A stretch of 64,000 bases of DNA from Imbricaverruca yamaguchii (lineage: Eukaryota; Arthropoda; Thecostraca; Neoverrucidae), in the NCBI GenBank assembly GCA_034440575.1, contig JAOTOL010000972.1:1-64000 (forward strand), given 5' to 3'. The notes under the pieces were generated by a model. The model was not told where the DNA came from. It saw nothing but the letters and a program-made list of their open reading frames with translations, and did no database searches. Positions 10,147-20,987 of the stretch are shown here, one piece after another. Position numbers and translations under genes: made by a program. Every line of letters begins with the position of its first letter. Position 1 is the stretch's first letter.

Positions 10147-10695
10147 GCTTTTTGCGGGCGGTAGCGGTACCATATTTTTTAAGTTGTTCCTCTCTCGCTT
10201 TGCTTGTACCGCGTTGTATTCCGATCGCAGTGACTTTCAATCAAATTATTTATCTTAATCGTACTCTAATCTGCGAATTATCCTGAAACATCAGCAGTAA
10301 TTTCGCACGATTTCATTCCGTTCTCTATTGATACCATTTGTCGTGAAAATCGTGCATTAATTCAGTCAGATCTACCTTTAGGCGACTCTCTCCATGCCAC
10401 GCCGTAGGGCCAATTCTTCATATTTATTGCATAGAATAGTCTGCAGCGTGCTACACCCACGGTTGAGACAACCACGAAATTACTGCTGATGTTTCAGGAT
10501 AATTCGCAGATTAGAGTACGATTAAGATAAATAATTTGATTGACATTCAATGTCATCGGAATACAACGTGGAATAAGCAAAGCGGGAGGGGAACCGCTTC
10601 AAAGATAGGATACCACTACCGCCCGCAACAAGCTGGCATCGGTGGGATTCGAACCCACGCCTCCGAAGAGACTGGTCCCTTAAACCAGCGCCTTG
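10095..10695. repeat. Long inverted repeat containing tRNA-Leu 3' halves in B1
   Basis: The left arm (10095-10306) and right arm (10475-10695) are reverse complements of each other, from the anticodon arm of the tRNA through about 140 bp of 3' flank (GCGGGCGGTAG... to ...CAGCAGTAATTTCG). About 170 bp of spacer separates them. The whole piece could fold back on itself. The same arrangement is present in B2 (18423-19040). Confidence 0.9.
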
Positions 10696-10727
10696 TAAAC
10701 ACTTCGGTGTAGACACTTGGTTACACC
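10634..10727 (-). pseudogene. tRNA-Leu-like partner with enlarged D arm (B1)
   Basis: On the minus strand the anticodon arm (CTGGT TTAAGGG ACCAG), variable arm and T arm are those of tRNA-Leu(AAG). The 5' half is different. The start GGTGTAACC pairs only partly with the 3' end CGATGCC, and the D arm is replaced by a longer piece with a small hairpin around TTCG. Length is 94 nt against 82 nt for the intact copy. The A box is weak, so it is probably a pseudogene. Both B copies keep the same altered form, so the change predates the duplication. Confidence 0.75.
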
Positions 10728-11199
10728 GCCTGAGTAATCCCTCGGTCCGGACTCAGGACTCCTAATAATTTCGTTCGACAGGAGTATGTATACGAACATG
10801 GAAAGAGCGGAGGCGAAGTTTTCGAGGAGCGGAACCGAAAATGTTCAGCGCGAAAATAAACACGAAAGAATGTTCATCTCTAGAAACAAAGTTGCCGAAA
10901 TGCGAGTCTTAAGTGAAGTGGATGGGAGGGCGGGATGGACGGAGACTGGAGCACAGGACAGCCACTGTCTCAGCCCTCAGCTTGAACATCGCTCCTGCGC
11001 CCCTGGGGTTCAATCCCACCTGGAAACTGAATGCGGCGGCTCTATTGCCTGCACCTATATATGAAAGTCTGTGAAATAATTTTAGGCACTTTGTTTCTGT
11101 GCGTTTCTCATGCGGTTGAGTTAAGTACTCGTCCAAAACTAATTATTGATTTTTTCATCTTTAGCAGAGGCAGCGTGCCATTCGCTAGATATTGTTACG

Positions 11200-11600
11200 T
11201 TAACCCGTCCCGTCTTGGGGGGGGGGGGGGTCTTCGATCGCCCCCTTAGGTTTTTCGCGGACAGTGAACAAACGGCGCGCGGCAGCACGCCCAAATTTGG
11301 CATGCTTTTTCCCATATCAATTTGGCACGACGTTTGACAAAATTTGAAGTCAGGACATCTGGGGTCAACGAGTTAGCCAAGGTCAAGTGAGGTCACCTCC
11401 AAAATAGCTAAACCAGCCGTCACGCTTTAACGGATGCAGATATGTTGATGAAACTTCCAGCGTTTGCTTAACTTTATGGATGCAACAAAACGCAATAGTT
11501 GAATTTGAATTTTGAAGTTGAATTTTGCGTATTTCCCAAATTGCAGTTCAAATAGAGGATTCTGGCTAAGGTAAGCATTTTTATTAGAGCAAGAGCCTAC
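11200..11600 (+). mobile_element. piggyBac-type MITE C1, truncated at its 3' side
   Basis: The left end TTAA|CCCGTCCCGTCTTGGGG matches the terminus of the complete copy at 29250. Homology runs to about 11600 (GGTAAGCATTTTTAT). The right terminal repeat is missing. B2 has an uninterrupted TTAA at the matching place (19547-19550 region, GTTACGTTAAGGAAGG), so the insertion happened after the B duplication or was lost from B2. The region contains several AGGTCA-like words. Confidence 0.75.
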
Positions 11601-11845
11601 GGACAGGCTTCACTGCCCACCTGTGACCTGAAGCGAGGCGAAGGCCCAGAGCGTGTCGTGGGCGTCAGGCCCGACCTGGTATATTAAATTAAAGGTATGG
11701 TGTATGTTAAGTTCGAGTTTGGAAAACCCTGAGAAGGGGAAAAACGAAGCGGCTTCGAAATCCCGTTCATAAAAACTAAGCGAAATTGATCAGGAAAACC
11801 GTCCGATTTAGCTAAAATTGGACCGGTCCCTGCCTACCTAGTGTT

Positions 11846-12304
11846 AACACGCGCTCTGGAGGGCCTCTGAAAATAACGCGCACTGGAGGGAGGGGGGCGG
11901 ATTCCGCCCCCCTAAGATCTCACAGCTCCTATGAGGGCTAGAGCAAAGAAATTCACAGGGTGGATGGGCACGATAATGAACTCTATTGTGTACAAAGTTC
12001 ATGACCTTAGGTCAATATCTTCAAGGTCAAATGAGGTAAAAATAGCAAAAGTTTCTGGTTTTGCGTGGCTTGGCTTGTCATTGTTATGGATCGCTGTGGT
12101 TGTGTTTAAATGCTCCAAAATTGGCATTAATGGTATTTTGGACATTACTAATAATGTAACACAGATGTCAGATGCGCCATTTGACCTCAGGTCACCTATA
12201 TAGGAACACTTTATTAGGTCATTACCTGCTCCAGTGACCGGAACCGCGCTCCCATCCCGACTGCTCCGTTGGGCGGCTCGGCACAATCGGCTATCGAAAT
12301 TAAA
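11846..12304. other. Spacer between B1 and A2
   Basis: No gene supported. About 11990-12200 has repeated AGGTCA-like words (TTAGGTCAATATCTTC, AAGGTCAAATGAGGT, CCTCAGGTCACC), similar in style to sequence inside the piggyBac-type MITE, so it may be part of a dispersed repeat. Confidence 0.35.
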
Positions 12305-12964
12305 TTAAATCGAATATGCCCTCTTGGTGGTAATTTTTGGGTAATGATGTCACATTTGTTTGTGAAAAGACATAGACAATTCCGGGATACAAAGCATGTT
12401 TTGTCCGTGTGTGTGGTGCAACCACAGGGGTGTACCTAACAGCATGAAAGAAGGCCTATATCATCCAATCTCAATATTTATCCTGGGCAACAAGGTTATG
12501 GTCCGTGGCACGCTTGGATGCGTCAAACGTTAATGTGATGCGCCAAACGCTTGAAATATGTCAGAATGTGTTTGGGTTTAGTTTAACACCATTTAGAGAG
12601 ATAGTATTATTGGATCAAATAGTTGGCAAGAGATGTTTTCGTCCACAAGGGAAAATGCTTCAGCAATTCGTGTGAATTTGTTTCCTATGCTAAGGAAATC
12701 TTCTTCTGATAAATGTAAAGTTGTTTTCACGTCCATTTGATTTGTGATGGCATTTCTTCCTTAAAAGAGAAAGTTAAGATAGATCAATTTTACTGGTGCA
12801 CGAACTCTGTATCTTTGTGACATTGACTCAAAGAAAACTCTGGGCACATTTTAAGACGCGAATTGTTCCATCGTGCAATTGTCTTTTAAAATCCACTCAG
12901 CGATTTGTGCGCGACGGAGATCTAAGCAATCTTAATGAAGTCTTAGGCCAGCAATCTTAGATTG

Positions 12965-13446
12965 CGAACACCAGAACACTTCAGCAAGGTGACCTGGCCA
13001 ACACAAATCCAACAAATACATCTCGACGTTTCACGCCAGAAGCGACCACCTGCAGAGCTCCGCCGGGTCGAATCTTGCAGAATAACCTGAGGTTGAGGCC
13101 TGATAGAATAGCGACCAAGCAAACGCCATCAGCCAAGAATAAAGCTGACTGTTGAACGTGCACGACGCAGCTTTCCCGGGCAAGCGGCTGAATCGCCCAA
13201 GTTGGTCCCCAACATGTGGTGTTCGGACGAAGCGCATTTTCATCTCTCGATGGCACCGTAAATTCACCGAAGAGCTGACTTTGATCCACCGGAAGCCCGC
13301 GACACGGTTAAAGAAAAGCCTCGGCATAGCAGCGAAGTCGCCAGTTGGGGTGTCCTGAGAAGCAGGGGCATTGCTGGGTTTCTGTGGTTCTGGAACGGCG
13401 ACACCAAGTGTAACCAGGACAAGTGCACAGTAGCCGTCAGTCAGAA
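12965..13446 (+). pseudogene. Tc1/mariner-type transposase fragment in A2
   Basis: Collinear with the fragments in A1 and A3. It keeps a form of SDEAHFHLS (from TCGGACGAAGCGCATTTTCA) followed by WHRKFTEELTLIH and, after frame changes, the sequence for a WGVLRSRGIAGFLWFWNGD-like stretch. Frame shifts and a premature end prevent any product. Only the region around the first catalytic Asp survives. Confidence 0.6.
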
Positions 13447-14161
13447 GTATAACCAGGACGGCAACGGTAACGCAGTTACCTCCAGCCAACAGCGTTACCA
13501 GGACGGCAACGGCAACACAGTGACCTCCAGCCAGCAGTGCTACCTGGACGGCAACGGTAACGCAGTGACCGGCAACTAGCAGTGTTACCAGGACGGCGAC
13601 GGCAACACAGTGACCTCCAGCCAGTAGTGTAACCAGGACGGCGACTGCAACACAGTGACCGGCAACTAGCAGTGCTACCAGGACGGCAACGGTAACGCAG
13701 TGACCTCCAGCCAGCAGTGTAACCAGGACGGCGACGGTAATGCGTGACCGGCAACCAGCGGTGCTACCGGACGGCAGCGGTAACGCAGTGACCTTGCCAA
13801 CAGCGTTACCAGGATGGCGACGGCAACACAGTGACCGGCACCAGCGGTGCTCCAGGACGGCAACGGTAACGCAGTGACCGGCAACCAGCGGTGCTACCAG
13901 GACGGCAGCGGTAACGCAGTGACCTTCAGCCAACAGCGTTACCAGGATGGCGACGGCAACACAGTGACCGGCAACCAGCGGTGCTACCAGGACGGCAACG
14001 GTAACGCAGTGACCGGCAACCACCGGTGTTACCAGGACGGCGACGGTAACGCAGTGACCGGCAACCACCGGTGTTACCAGGACGGCGACGGCAACACAGT
14101 GACCTTCAGCCAGCAGTGTTACCAAGACGGCGACGGCAACACAGTGACTGTCAGCCAGCAC
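13447..14161 (+). repeat. 45-bp minisatellite in A2 (about 16 units)
   Basis: Same 15-codon unit as in A1 and A3 but about twice as many copies. The last seven units form a clean open frame (13847-14164) of CYQDGDGNTVTGNQR-type repeats ending in VTVSQH and a stop. The antisense frame is also open (VLVTLLAEGHCVAVA-type repeats) simply because the period is a multiple of three. A few units near 13740-13860 have lost bases. Confidence 0.88.
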
Positions 14162-14724
14162 TGAGAATATACGCTGTAGACAGCCGTCTGGGAAAGTAAA
14201 CCAACCATCGCTACTTGCAGAATAATGTCCATGACAAGTTAATTTGATCATGCCCCTACGAAGTGCCTACTTGCAATAGTACATGCGTTATATAATTCGA
14301 CTTTTTGCAATCATTTTTGGTTCACCCGTCATAATGGGTATGCGGTAATCCGATATGCGACGGTTTCCCAATTTAATCTACACATATTCTCTTCTTCTCA
14401 TTTTATGCCAGCGATCATGGATATCCAGTATCCCCAGAACTGCCATTTAAATAATAATGCAATGTCGGATCTATATTTATCCCCGTGTGCATGAAGGATG
14501 GTTTTGTAGTAATTTGTTTTCCTTTTGTCCTAGACAGCACATAGTGTCATTCTACGAGATATCAACTACTGAAGAAACAATTTCAAAACCCCACCTTTGG
14601 AATTTACATGGAGATTTGTGCATAGGCCTTTCTGTAGCTCTAGCCACATTTCTGACACTGAGGCCAATGGGAAGTAGTTTTTTATGGACATGCTCTTATT
14701 TTTAACATTAAAAGGTAAAATTCC

Positions 14725-14830
14725 GACGCCTGTATCTCACAAAGCTCTTCTAGTACTTTGTGAGATACAGGCGTCTTCTAGTACTTTGTGAGTTCAATCG
14801 CCTGATACATTCAGTATCAGGCGATTGAAC
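14725..14830. repeat. Two adjacent perfect hairpins in A2
   Basis: Arms 14725-14744 and 14756-14775 (20 nt, GACGCCTGTATCTCACAAAG and its complement) are perfect. The second hairpin, 14792-14830, has perfect 17-nt arms and the loop ATTCA. The word TTCTAGTACTTTGTGAG occurs both in the first hairpin and in the spacer, so the arrangement contains a direct repeat as well. Confidence 0.92.
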
Positions 14831-15615
14831 TTCAACTGGAGTATCATTTGAATGGAAAAAATACGTGAAAATCTTGAAACATGACACCTTGTTGATGAAA
14901 AGTATTTTTGACAATTCATGTATAGAATAAGGACATCTATGATTTTAAATTAGGCATAACTTTTCGATTCCCCGTACATTTTAGTACCAGTATCAGTTCC
15001 AAAAACGGCGTGCACCTCCATGCTGTCTGCGTACACTCAGTATGGATTCAGGAATTGCCATGGGGGGGGGGGGACACGTCCGTGGGGACGCCGGGTGGCT
15101 TTGTCCTTCGAGGGGCGCTTCCGGGTGAAAACCTCGAAGAGGCGAGGTGCATTGGGGCCTTCCCGGAAGAACCGTTTCCGTCCAAGTGTCCGCCTTCTTC
15201 TTTCAGGCGGCGCCTCTGGCTGGAAAAAAATCGAGGGCGCTGGGTGCACACGATCTTTTCTAGAGTGGCAACTTTTCCCGGTCCAGGGACGCTACCTTCC
15301 CAATGGAGGGGCACATGCCCCTAGTGTCCCCGCCCTTTATATCCGCCCCTGTGTACACTGGCTCCAAAGTGTCTCCCTGCGCGCCGAGTGCTTGCGCCGC
15401 TATCCCAGCTTCCCATCCCCTCTAAACTAGCTGACGTGGCGCGTGCCTAGAACGGTGCTTGGCGATTGAATGGGGGGGGGACCGACCGCCACTGATACGC
15501 ACGGGTAGGGGAGGGAGACAGCGCGTCGGAGTTGAGATAAGACACGTCTTGGGTGTGGTATTCATATAATCATAGGAGGGATTGCCAGTTAGGTAAAAGG
15601 AGGCGAGCCGAGACG

Positions 15616-16500
15616 AAATTGCACAGGGCATCATAAAATCCCACTCGAGCCCAAAAAAAATCGCATAGGAACCCCTGGAAATCATACTCGGGGCCAAAAA
15701 GTCGCAGAGTCTCATGAAAATGTCGGCGGAAGTTCTGAAAATCGAACCGAGTCCGTTGAAGATCGCCTCTGGATCTGCAAAAAATCCCTTACGGGACCCT
15801 AAAATGACACTGGGCTCCCAAAAAGTGGGGCAGGGGCCTGTGAAAATGTCGCTGTGTCCGCAAAAAAAAATTGCTGGAGCCTGAAGATCATGTTGCGGAC
15901 CAAAAGTATCACGCCATCCACACATTGTGAAATCGGTAAATATAAGGGGTGCTTCACCACTATTTATTGAAGAAAATTTGTCGAAATCAGAGCATTTCTT
16001 ACATTCGGTGATGAACGGGGACGGTGACAGAAGACACCCAGGCCAGACGTCATCAGTCGTCTCACCGTCGATCTGCAGCCACTGAATCATCACAGCGCAC
16101 GCAAGACGCATAAAACCGTCCCGCCCGTCAAACAGACAGTGGCGCACCGGGGGGGGGGGGCTCGTCCCCCCCATGAGACCAAAGTGACCTTTGGCCAAAA
16201 GTGCCCTTTTGACAGGGGTCACTCGGGAGTGTCACGCTCCGACCTCGCGCAGCGGGACTCACACAACGGCGTGCTGCAGGACTCAGACGAAGAGTACCCG
16301 CCGATCCCACGGTCGCCGCTCTGGCGGTGTCGCCCCATATCTCACGTGCTGTGTCCGCTGCCTAGATGTCGCCACACAACACTACGGTTTTGAAATAGAA
16401 AACTGGGAGGGATGTCGGACTGACCTGATCTACAGGTAAAATAACCCAGTTCTGCATTATACTGACTGTATTCTTTTCTGTGTAATTCAAAGTTAAATCC
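15616..16500. repeat. Degenerate tandem sequence and G runs after A2
   Basis: 15640-15910 contains loosely repeated words such as CCTGAAAATC, CATGAAAATGTCG and CTGCAAAAAA with no fixed period, giving a misleading minus-strand open frame. A run of ten G is at 16149-16158. No gene identified. Confidence 0.35.
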
Positions 16501-17037
16501 AGAAGCATTCAGTTTGTGTGTTTAATATAATTTCTCATCTGAATATCGTTTTGATCAGGCTCCACATAGAAGCTGAAGGTTACGACGTCAGTGTTTACAA
16601 CCACCTTTGTCTGAAAGCTTCTGTAATAATTTTTCGACACTTTGTAAACAGTGCTTTAGGTGTCATGGGCGGAAATAATACCGGTGCCGCCGCTCTGGTG
16701 GTTGGTTTGTGAAAGAATACCACCAGAGTGGGCTTGCTATGATTAATTCTATATTATAATTCATAGAGGAAGTGCAAGTAATTTACAATGGTCAACCTTG
16801 AACAACATAAAATCAAGCTCTCTTATGATGTGTAGTTCGTTTTTATATGAAGTCACTTCACCCTGTCACTTTGCCCTTAAAATGAAATGGGATCAATTGG
16901 CCACTCAACATCTTGTTATAAAAACGCGTCATACATCTCCTGTGTGATGCGTTGACAATTTCCAATGTTCCTCACTGAACGAAAATCGAACGTGCTACAT
17001 TTTTTTATAATCTTGAATAACTTCCATGAAAGTTTAG
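16501..17037. other. AT-rich spacer without recognised gene
   Basis: No coding or RNA gene seen. A small inverted repeat (CTCTGGTGG and CCACCAGAG) lies at about 16694-16730. Confidence 0.3.
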
Positions 17038-17425
17038 CCTGGTCATTTTTGCACTCAACTTAAAATTTGTGTTCTAAATTATCACATTGCATGCCTTTAA
17101 ATTGTATATCAGATGTTCCGCATTGTCGAATTATTTTCCAATGGTGTAAAATAAACCGGAATAAAATAAACTGGCTTCTAATGCCACACTCGACCACTTC
17201 TACACATATCTAACCCTGTCATTTTTGCACTAAATTCCAGGATTTGTGCTTCGAATTATCACATTGTATTCCTTTAAATTGCGTATCAGATTTTCGAAAT
17301 CAGCTCATTAATTTCCAATGGTACCAGGATTCTTTCCTCGAATTATCGCATTGTATTGTTTTTAATTGTATATCAAATGCTGTACATTAGCAGATTAGAT
17401 CCAATTGCCTCAAATTATCTGATAT
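17038..17425. repeat. Three degenerate AT-rich tandem units
   Basis: The words CTGTCATTTTTGCACT, AATTATCACATTGTATTCC, TTTAAATTG and GTATATCAGAT recur in the same order three times with roughly 120-180 bp spacing and much divergence. This suggests an old satellite-like array. Confidence 0.55.
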
Positions 17426-18392
17426 GAAACCAACTGCCTACTTATGCCGTACTTGCTTATTCACATTTATTTATTTATTTATGTAAAGTACTTCCCGTGT
17501 AGGGCTGTTCGGACAGTCTGGGATAGCCAGTCATAGCCAACCCTGCCATTTTTTAGTTTTTTTATATGAAGCTTTCCGGCATTGTTGAGGTTCTGGTGGC
17601 GCTCGATGCACGTCAATCGCCGTCGGTTGCTTCCCAGAGGATCCGTAAGGCTGCCAAGCGGAGGCAAGACACAAAAGGAAAGTTCCACCTTGTAATAATA
17701 CTAAGCAACATCGGCTCAGCCACGCCAAAATGGTTGAGGAAAATTTCACGGTTGAAAATGCATTCTTTCCTTTCAATACCCATAAGCTTAATGTTCCAAA
17801 ACAATATCGCGAAAACTTGTGAGCCTCAACTACACTGGTGACGGAACTCGTGCCAGATACATCGCCTATCGTTTCAAGTATGAAAATATGCCTGCAAATT
17901 TGGCATTGGGACCCATAATGGTTAAGAGAATGGCTCTGGGCCCCACCGCATCCGTGAATGGTGCGTGGTCAACGGCAAGCAGCCGGTCGCCGCAGCGCCG
18001 CCGGCGGCCCGCCGTCTATGGTGGAAAATAGTTCCAAAAGTCAATACGCAATACAATATGCGCACTATATTCCACTGTAAGTGGGAATGGAATTGACGTC
18101 TGGAGGCAAGCTTTCGAACTTTCATAAATACACTTCGCATCATATTTTATGGAGACAGAGTCTCATAAATTGTAAATATATTCTTTGCGCACACACTAGT
18201 GAGCATCCGGGCGCGCATGTCACGAGCATGTATCTCAGAGTTCTTGAATGACATCAGGAACTTACCTATTTTCTTTCTTTACTGGAAATCCTCTGATGTT
18301 CGCATTAACATTGCGTCTTGCGCCTTACGGCGTATTCTTTGCGGTTAAGTAAGCACTCGCTCCGAACTTTGCCGTGCCGTGATATGGAACGT

Positions 18393-18474
18393 GGTAGCGT
18401 GGCCGAGCGGTCTAAGGCGCTGGTTTAAGGCACCAGTCTCTTCGGAGGCGTGGGTTCGAATCCCACCGCTGCCA
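18393..18474 (+). tRNA. tRNA-Leu (anticodon AAG), second copy
   Basis: Identical in the 82-nt cloverleaf to the gene at 10065-10146, with the same A and B boxes. Unlike that copy, there is no T run immediately after the gene (ACTCTTTGCGGG); the first TTTT lies about 30 nt downstream. Transcripts may therefore be longer or less efficient. Confidence 0.95.
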
Positions 18475-19040
18475 ACTCTTTGCGGGCGGTATAGGTACCA
18501 TACTTTTGAAGCGGTTCCTCTCTCGCTTTGCTTGTACTGCGTTGTATTCCGATCGCAGTGACTTTCAATAAAATTATTTATCTTAATCGTACTCTAATCT
18601 GCGAATTATCCTGAAACATCAGCAGTAATTTCGCACGATTTCATTCCGTTCTCTATTGATACCATTTGTCGTGAAAATCGTGCATTAATTCAGTCAGATC
18701 TACCTTTAGGCGACTCTCTCCATGCCACGCCGTAGGGCCAATTCTTCATATTTATTGCATAGAATAGTCTGCAGCGTGCTACACCCATGGTTGAGACAAC
18801 CATGGGTGTCTCAACTCAACGAAATTACTGCTGATGTTTCAGGATAATTCGCAGATTAGAGTACGATTGAGATAAATAATTTGATTGAAAGTCACTGCGA
18901 TCGGAATACAACGTGGAACAAGCAAAGCGGGAGGGGAACCGCTTCAAAGATAGGATACCGCTACCGCCCGCAACAAGCTGGCATCGGTGGGATTCGAACC
19001 CACGCCTCCGAAGAGACTGGTCCCTTAAACCAGCGCCTTG
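18423..19040. repeat. Long inverted repeat of tRNA-Leu 3' halves in B2
   Basis: Left arm 18423-18634, right arm 18820-19040. Same structure as in B1, with a hairpin (ACACCCATGGTTG-AGA-CAACCATGGGTGT) now sitting in the spacer just before the right arm. Confidence 0.88.
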
Positions 19041-19072
19041 TAAACACTTCGGTGTAGACACTTGGTTACACC
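18979..19072 (-). pseudogene. tRNA-Leu-like partner with enlarged D arm (B2)
   Basis: Same 94-nt altered form as at 10634-10727: good T, variable and anticodon arms, replaced D arm and weakened acceptor stem. Confidence 0.75.
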
Positions 19073-19785
19073 GCCTGAGTAATCCCTCGGTCCGGACTCA
19101 GGACTCCTAATAATTTCGTTCGACAGGAGTATGCATACGAACATGGACAGAGCGGAGGCGAAGCTTTCGAGGAGCGGAACCGAAAATGTTCAGCGCGAAA
19201 ATAAAAACGAAAGAATGTTCATCTCTAGAAACAAAGATGCCGAAATGTGAGTCTTAAGTGAAGTGGATGGGAGGGCGGGATGGACGGAGACTGGGGTACA
19301 GGACAGCCACTGTCTCAGCCCTCAGCTTGAACATCGCTCCTGCGCCCCTGGGGTTCAATCCCACCTGGAAACTGAAGGCGGCGGCTCTATTGCCTGCACC
19401 TATATCTCAAAGTCTGTGTAATTATTTTAGACACTTTGTTAACGGTGCGTTTCTCATGCGGTTAAGTTAAGTCCTCGCCCAAAACTAATTCTTGATTTTT
19501 TCATCTTTAGCAGAGGCAGCGTGCCATTCGCTAGAGATCGTTACGTTAAGGAAGGAATTACACTAATGCGGCTTGTGTGGCATCCGGGTATGTCAATTGA
19601 GCGAGTGAGGAAAGGTGAGATTCCGTCAAGCAAAGAACGTGACATATAGGGCCGATACATGCAAGGCATACAGGTTTATGTACATGCATACATACATACC
19701 TAACAATTTTTATCTTCTTGTATCTGGCGCGATCTTGTATGTTAAATTAAAGCTATGGTGCATGTTAAGTTCAAGTTTGGAAAAC

Positions 19786-19831
19786 CGCTTGGCTTTCCCC
19801 TGAGAAGGGGGAAAGCCAAGCGGTTTCGAAA
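19786..19831. repeat. Perfect 19-bp-arm hairpin in B2
   Basis: Arms start AAACCGCTTGGCTTTCCCC and close with the exact complement around TGAGAA. The corresponding site in B1 (11725-11755) has only remnants, so the structure was gained in B2 or lost in B1. Confidence 0.8.
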
Positions 19832-19881
19832 ACTCGTTGGTAAAAACTAAGGGAAATTGATCAGGAAACCGTCAGTTTTGG

Positions 19882-20370
19882 CTAAAATTGGTCCGGTCCC
19901 TGCCTACCCAGTGTCAGATAAACTATATGTATGTGTTTTACAAATCCATATAGGTCATTAGTTCGGAACGTTTGGTGTCGTGTAAAAAGCGGAAAAGTAA
20001 CTCGAGGGTATTCATCCCGGTGGAGAGCCCGAAACGAAATTTGCGTTTTGGTGTTGGTAATATACTGGATAATAGCGCGACGATGAGGAGGATATGCGGG
20101 GCAGGCAAGCAAGATATGGGCGATATTGTGGACACGACCTGTCTTGCACAGTGGAAGGCGGCGTGGTCGATGAAAAATATAATTATGTGTCAATCTGGTG
20201 TGTCGGAGGCGAAGTCTGGCGAGCACCACCTCGTCCAAACGGGGGTGCTGGCTGAAGGAAGACCGGTTGGAGAGTGTGGGCTTGATAGCGCGTAGGTGTG
20301 GTGTTGTGTGGTCAGCTGGCCTGGATAATTTTATTAAATAAAGTGTGTGTAAGTGATAAAAGATTCGCAA
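19882..20370 (-). pseudogene. 3' fragment of a Jockey-like LINE
   Basis: The minus-strand product contains LDEVVLARLRLRHTRLTHNY and HNIAHILLACPAYPPHR. This is the cysteine/histidine-rich C-terminal region found after the reverse transcriptase in Jockey-clade and related non-LTR elements. The expected paired cysteines before the HILL motif are partly lost (PLCKTGRVHN). No reverse transcriptase core is present, so the copy is strongly 5' truncated and inactive. Confidence 0.65.
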
Positions 20371-20974
20371 TTATGTGTAAGAAAAAGGTGCTAAGCTGGT
20401 GCTTTGAGCATGTTATCGCCGTTTGACGACCAGATGTGCCATTTTCAGAAGGCATATTGAAGAAACACGTTTCTGAACTGGAGCAAGACAATCTGACCAA
20501 TCATACCAGTTGGAAACGTCCCTTTCACCGACTTCTCAGTCAGTGATGAATGGTGATGGCAATGTCATCGTTGTTGATGCCAGAGTTGTCGCTATCTACA
20601 TGTTTTGCATAGTTTAAGCTGGAAGCATTTCAGCTTAAGAGATGATTCTGGTTTCGGATCATTGGTGTCCTCGTCACTGGAGTCTTCGGTTGCGATAGCA
20701 ACCACAAACAATGGGTGAACGGTGCCACCAGATTGAGGTTTGTATGGTTTGGCTCGTTTGGATTCTGGAAGGAATTACTCTGGTTCTATGATTCTTCGAT
20801 GAAAATGTACCCATAAACGCATCAAAAGCAATAAATAAATATGAAAACGAAACATGATGATTAAAACTAGCAATACAACACATCAACAATATATACAATA
20901 TGATAGCATATCAATTGGAAGATGCTGGCTACTGTGAAATACGGCGAAATTCCCCTGTGTTTCTGGAGAGCACG
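20371..20974. other. Unassigned spacer
   Basis: No gene, RNA or repeat recognised. Confidence 0.3.
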
Positions 20975-20987
20975 AAGATGTGCGTTA

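Larger units (their letters stand above)
9205..11845 (+). repeat. Repeat B, copy B1
   Basis: Homologous in the same orientation to 17530-19910 (B2). The match starts near CATAACCAACGCTGTCATTT and ends near TGCCTACC(T/C)AGTGT. Inside are a tRNA-Leu gene (10065-10146), its inverted partner (10634-10727), a long inverted repeat joining them, and an insertion of a piggyBac-type MITE at 11204 that B2 lacks. Two ORFs shared by both copies (9237-9512 and 9490-9702) show mostly amino-acid-changing differences between copies, so they are probably not selected genes. Confidence 0.85.
12305..15615 (+). repeat. Repeat A, copy A2
   Basis: The 5' part (12305-12957) matches 21747-22395. It then joins directly to the transposase/minisatellite part, while A3 has about 985 bp extra at that point (22396-23380). 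The minisatellite is twice as long as in A1 and A3. The 3' end is defined by the shared words GTTAGGTAAAAGGAGGCGAG followed by CCGAGA, after which A2 and A3 differ. Confidence 0.85.
17530..19910 (+). repeat. Repeat B, copy B2
   Basis: Second copy of block B, similar over its length to B1. Differences include absence of the MITE at the TTAA near 19550 and two small hairpins that B1 lacks in full form: 18783-18811 (ACACCCATGGTTG arms) and 19786-19831 (AAACCGCTTGGCTTTCCCC arms). Confidence 0.85.

Noticed and set aside
13031..14251. 406-codon minus-strand frame of VLVTLLAEGHCVAVA repeats
   Set aside because: Antisense reading of the 45-bp array. The sense frame has the transposase context, and the frame stays open only because the period is divisible by three.
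15422..16222. 266-codon minus-strand frame after A2
   Set aside because: It crosses the A2 boundary and a degenerate repeat; A3 has different sequence there; no domain seen.
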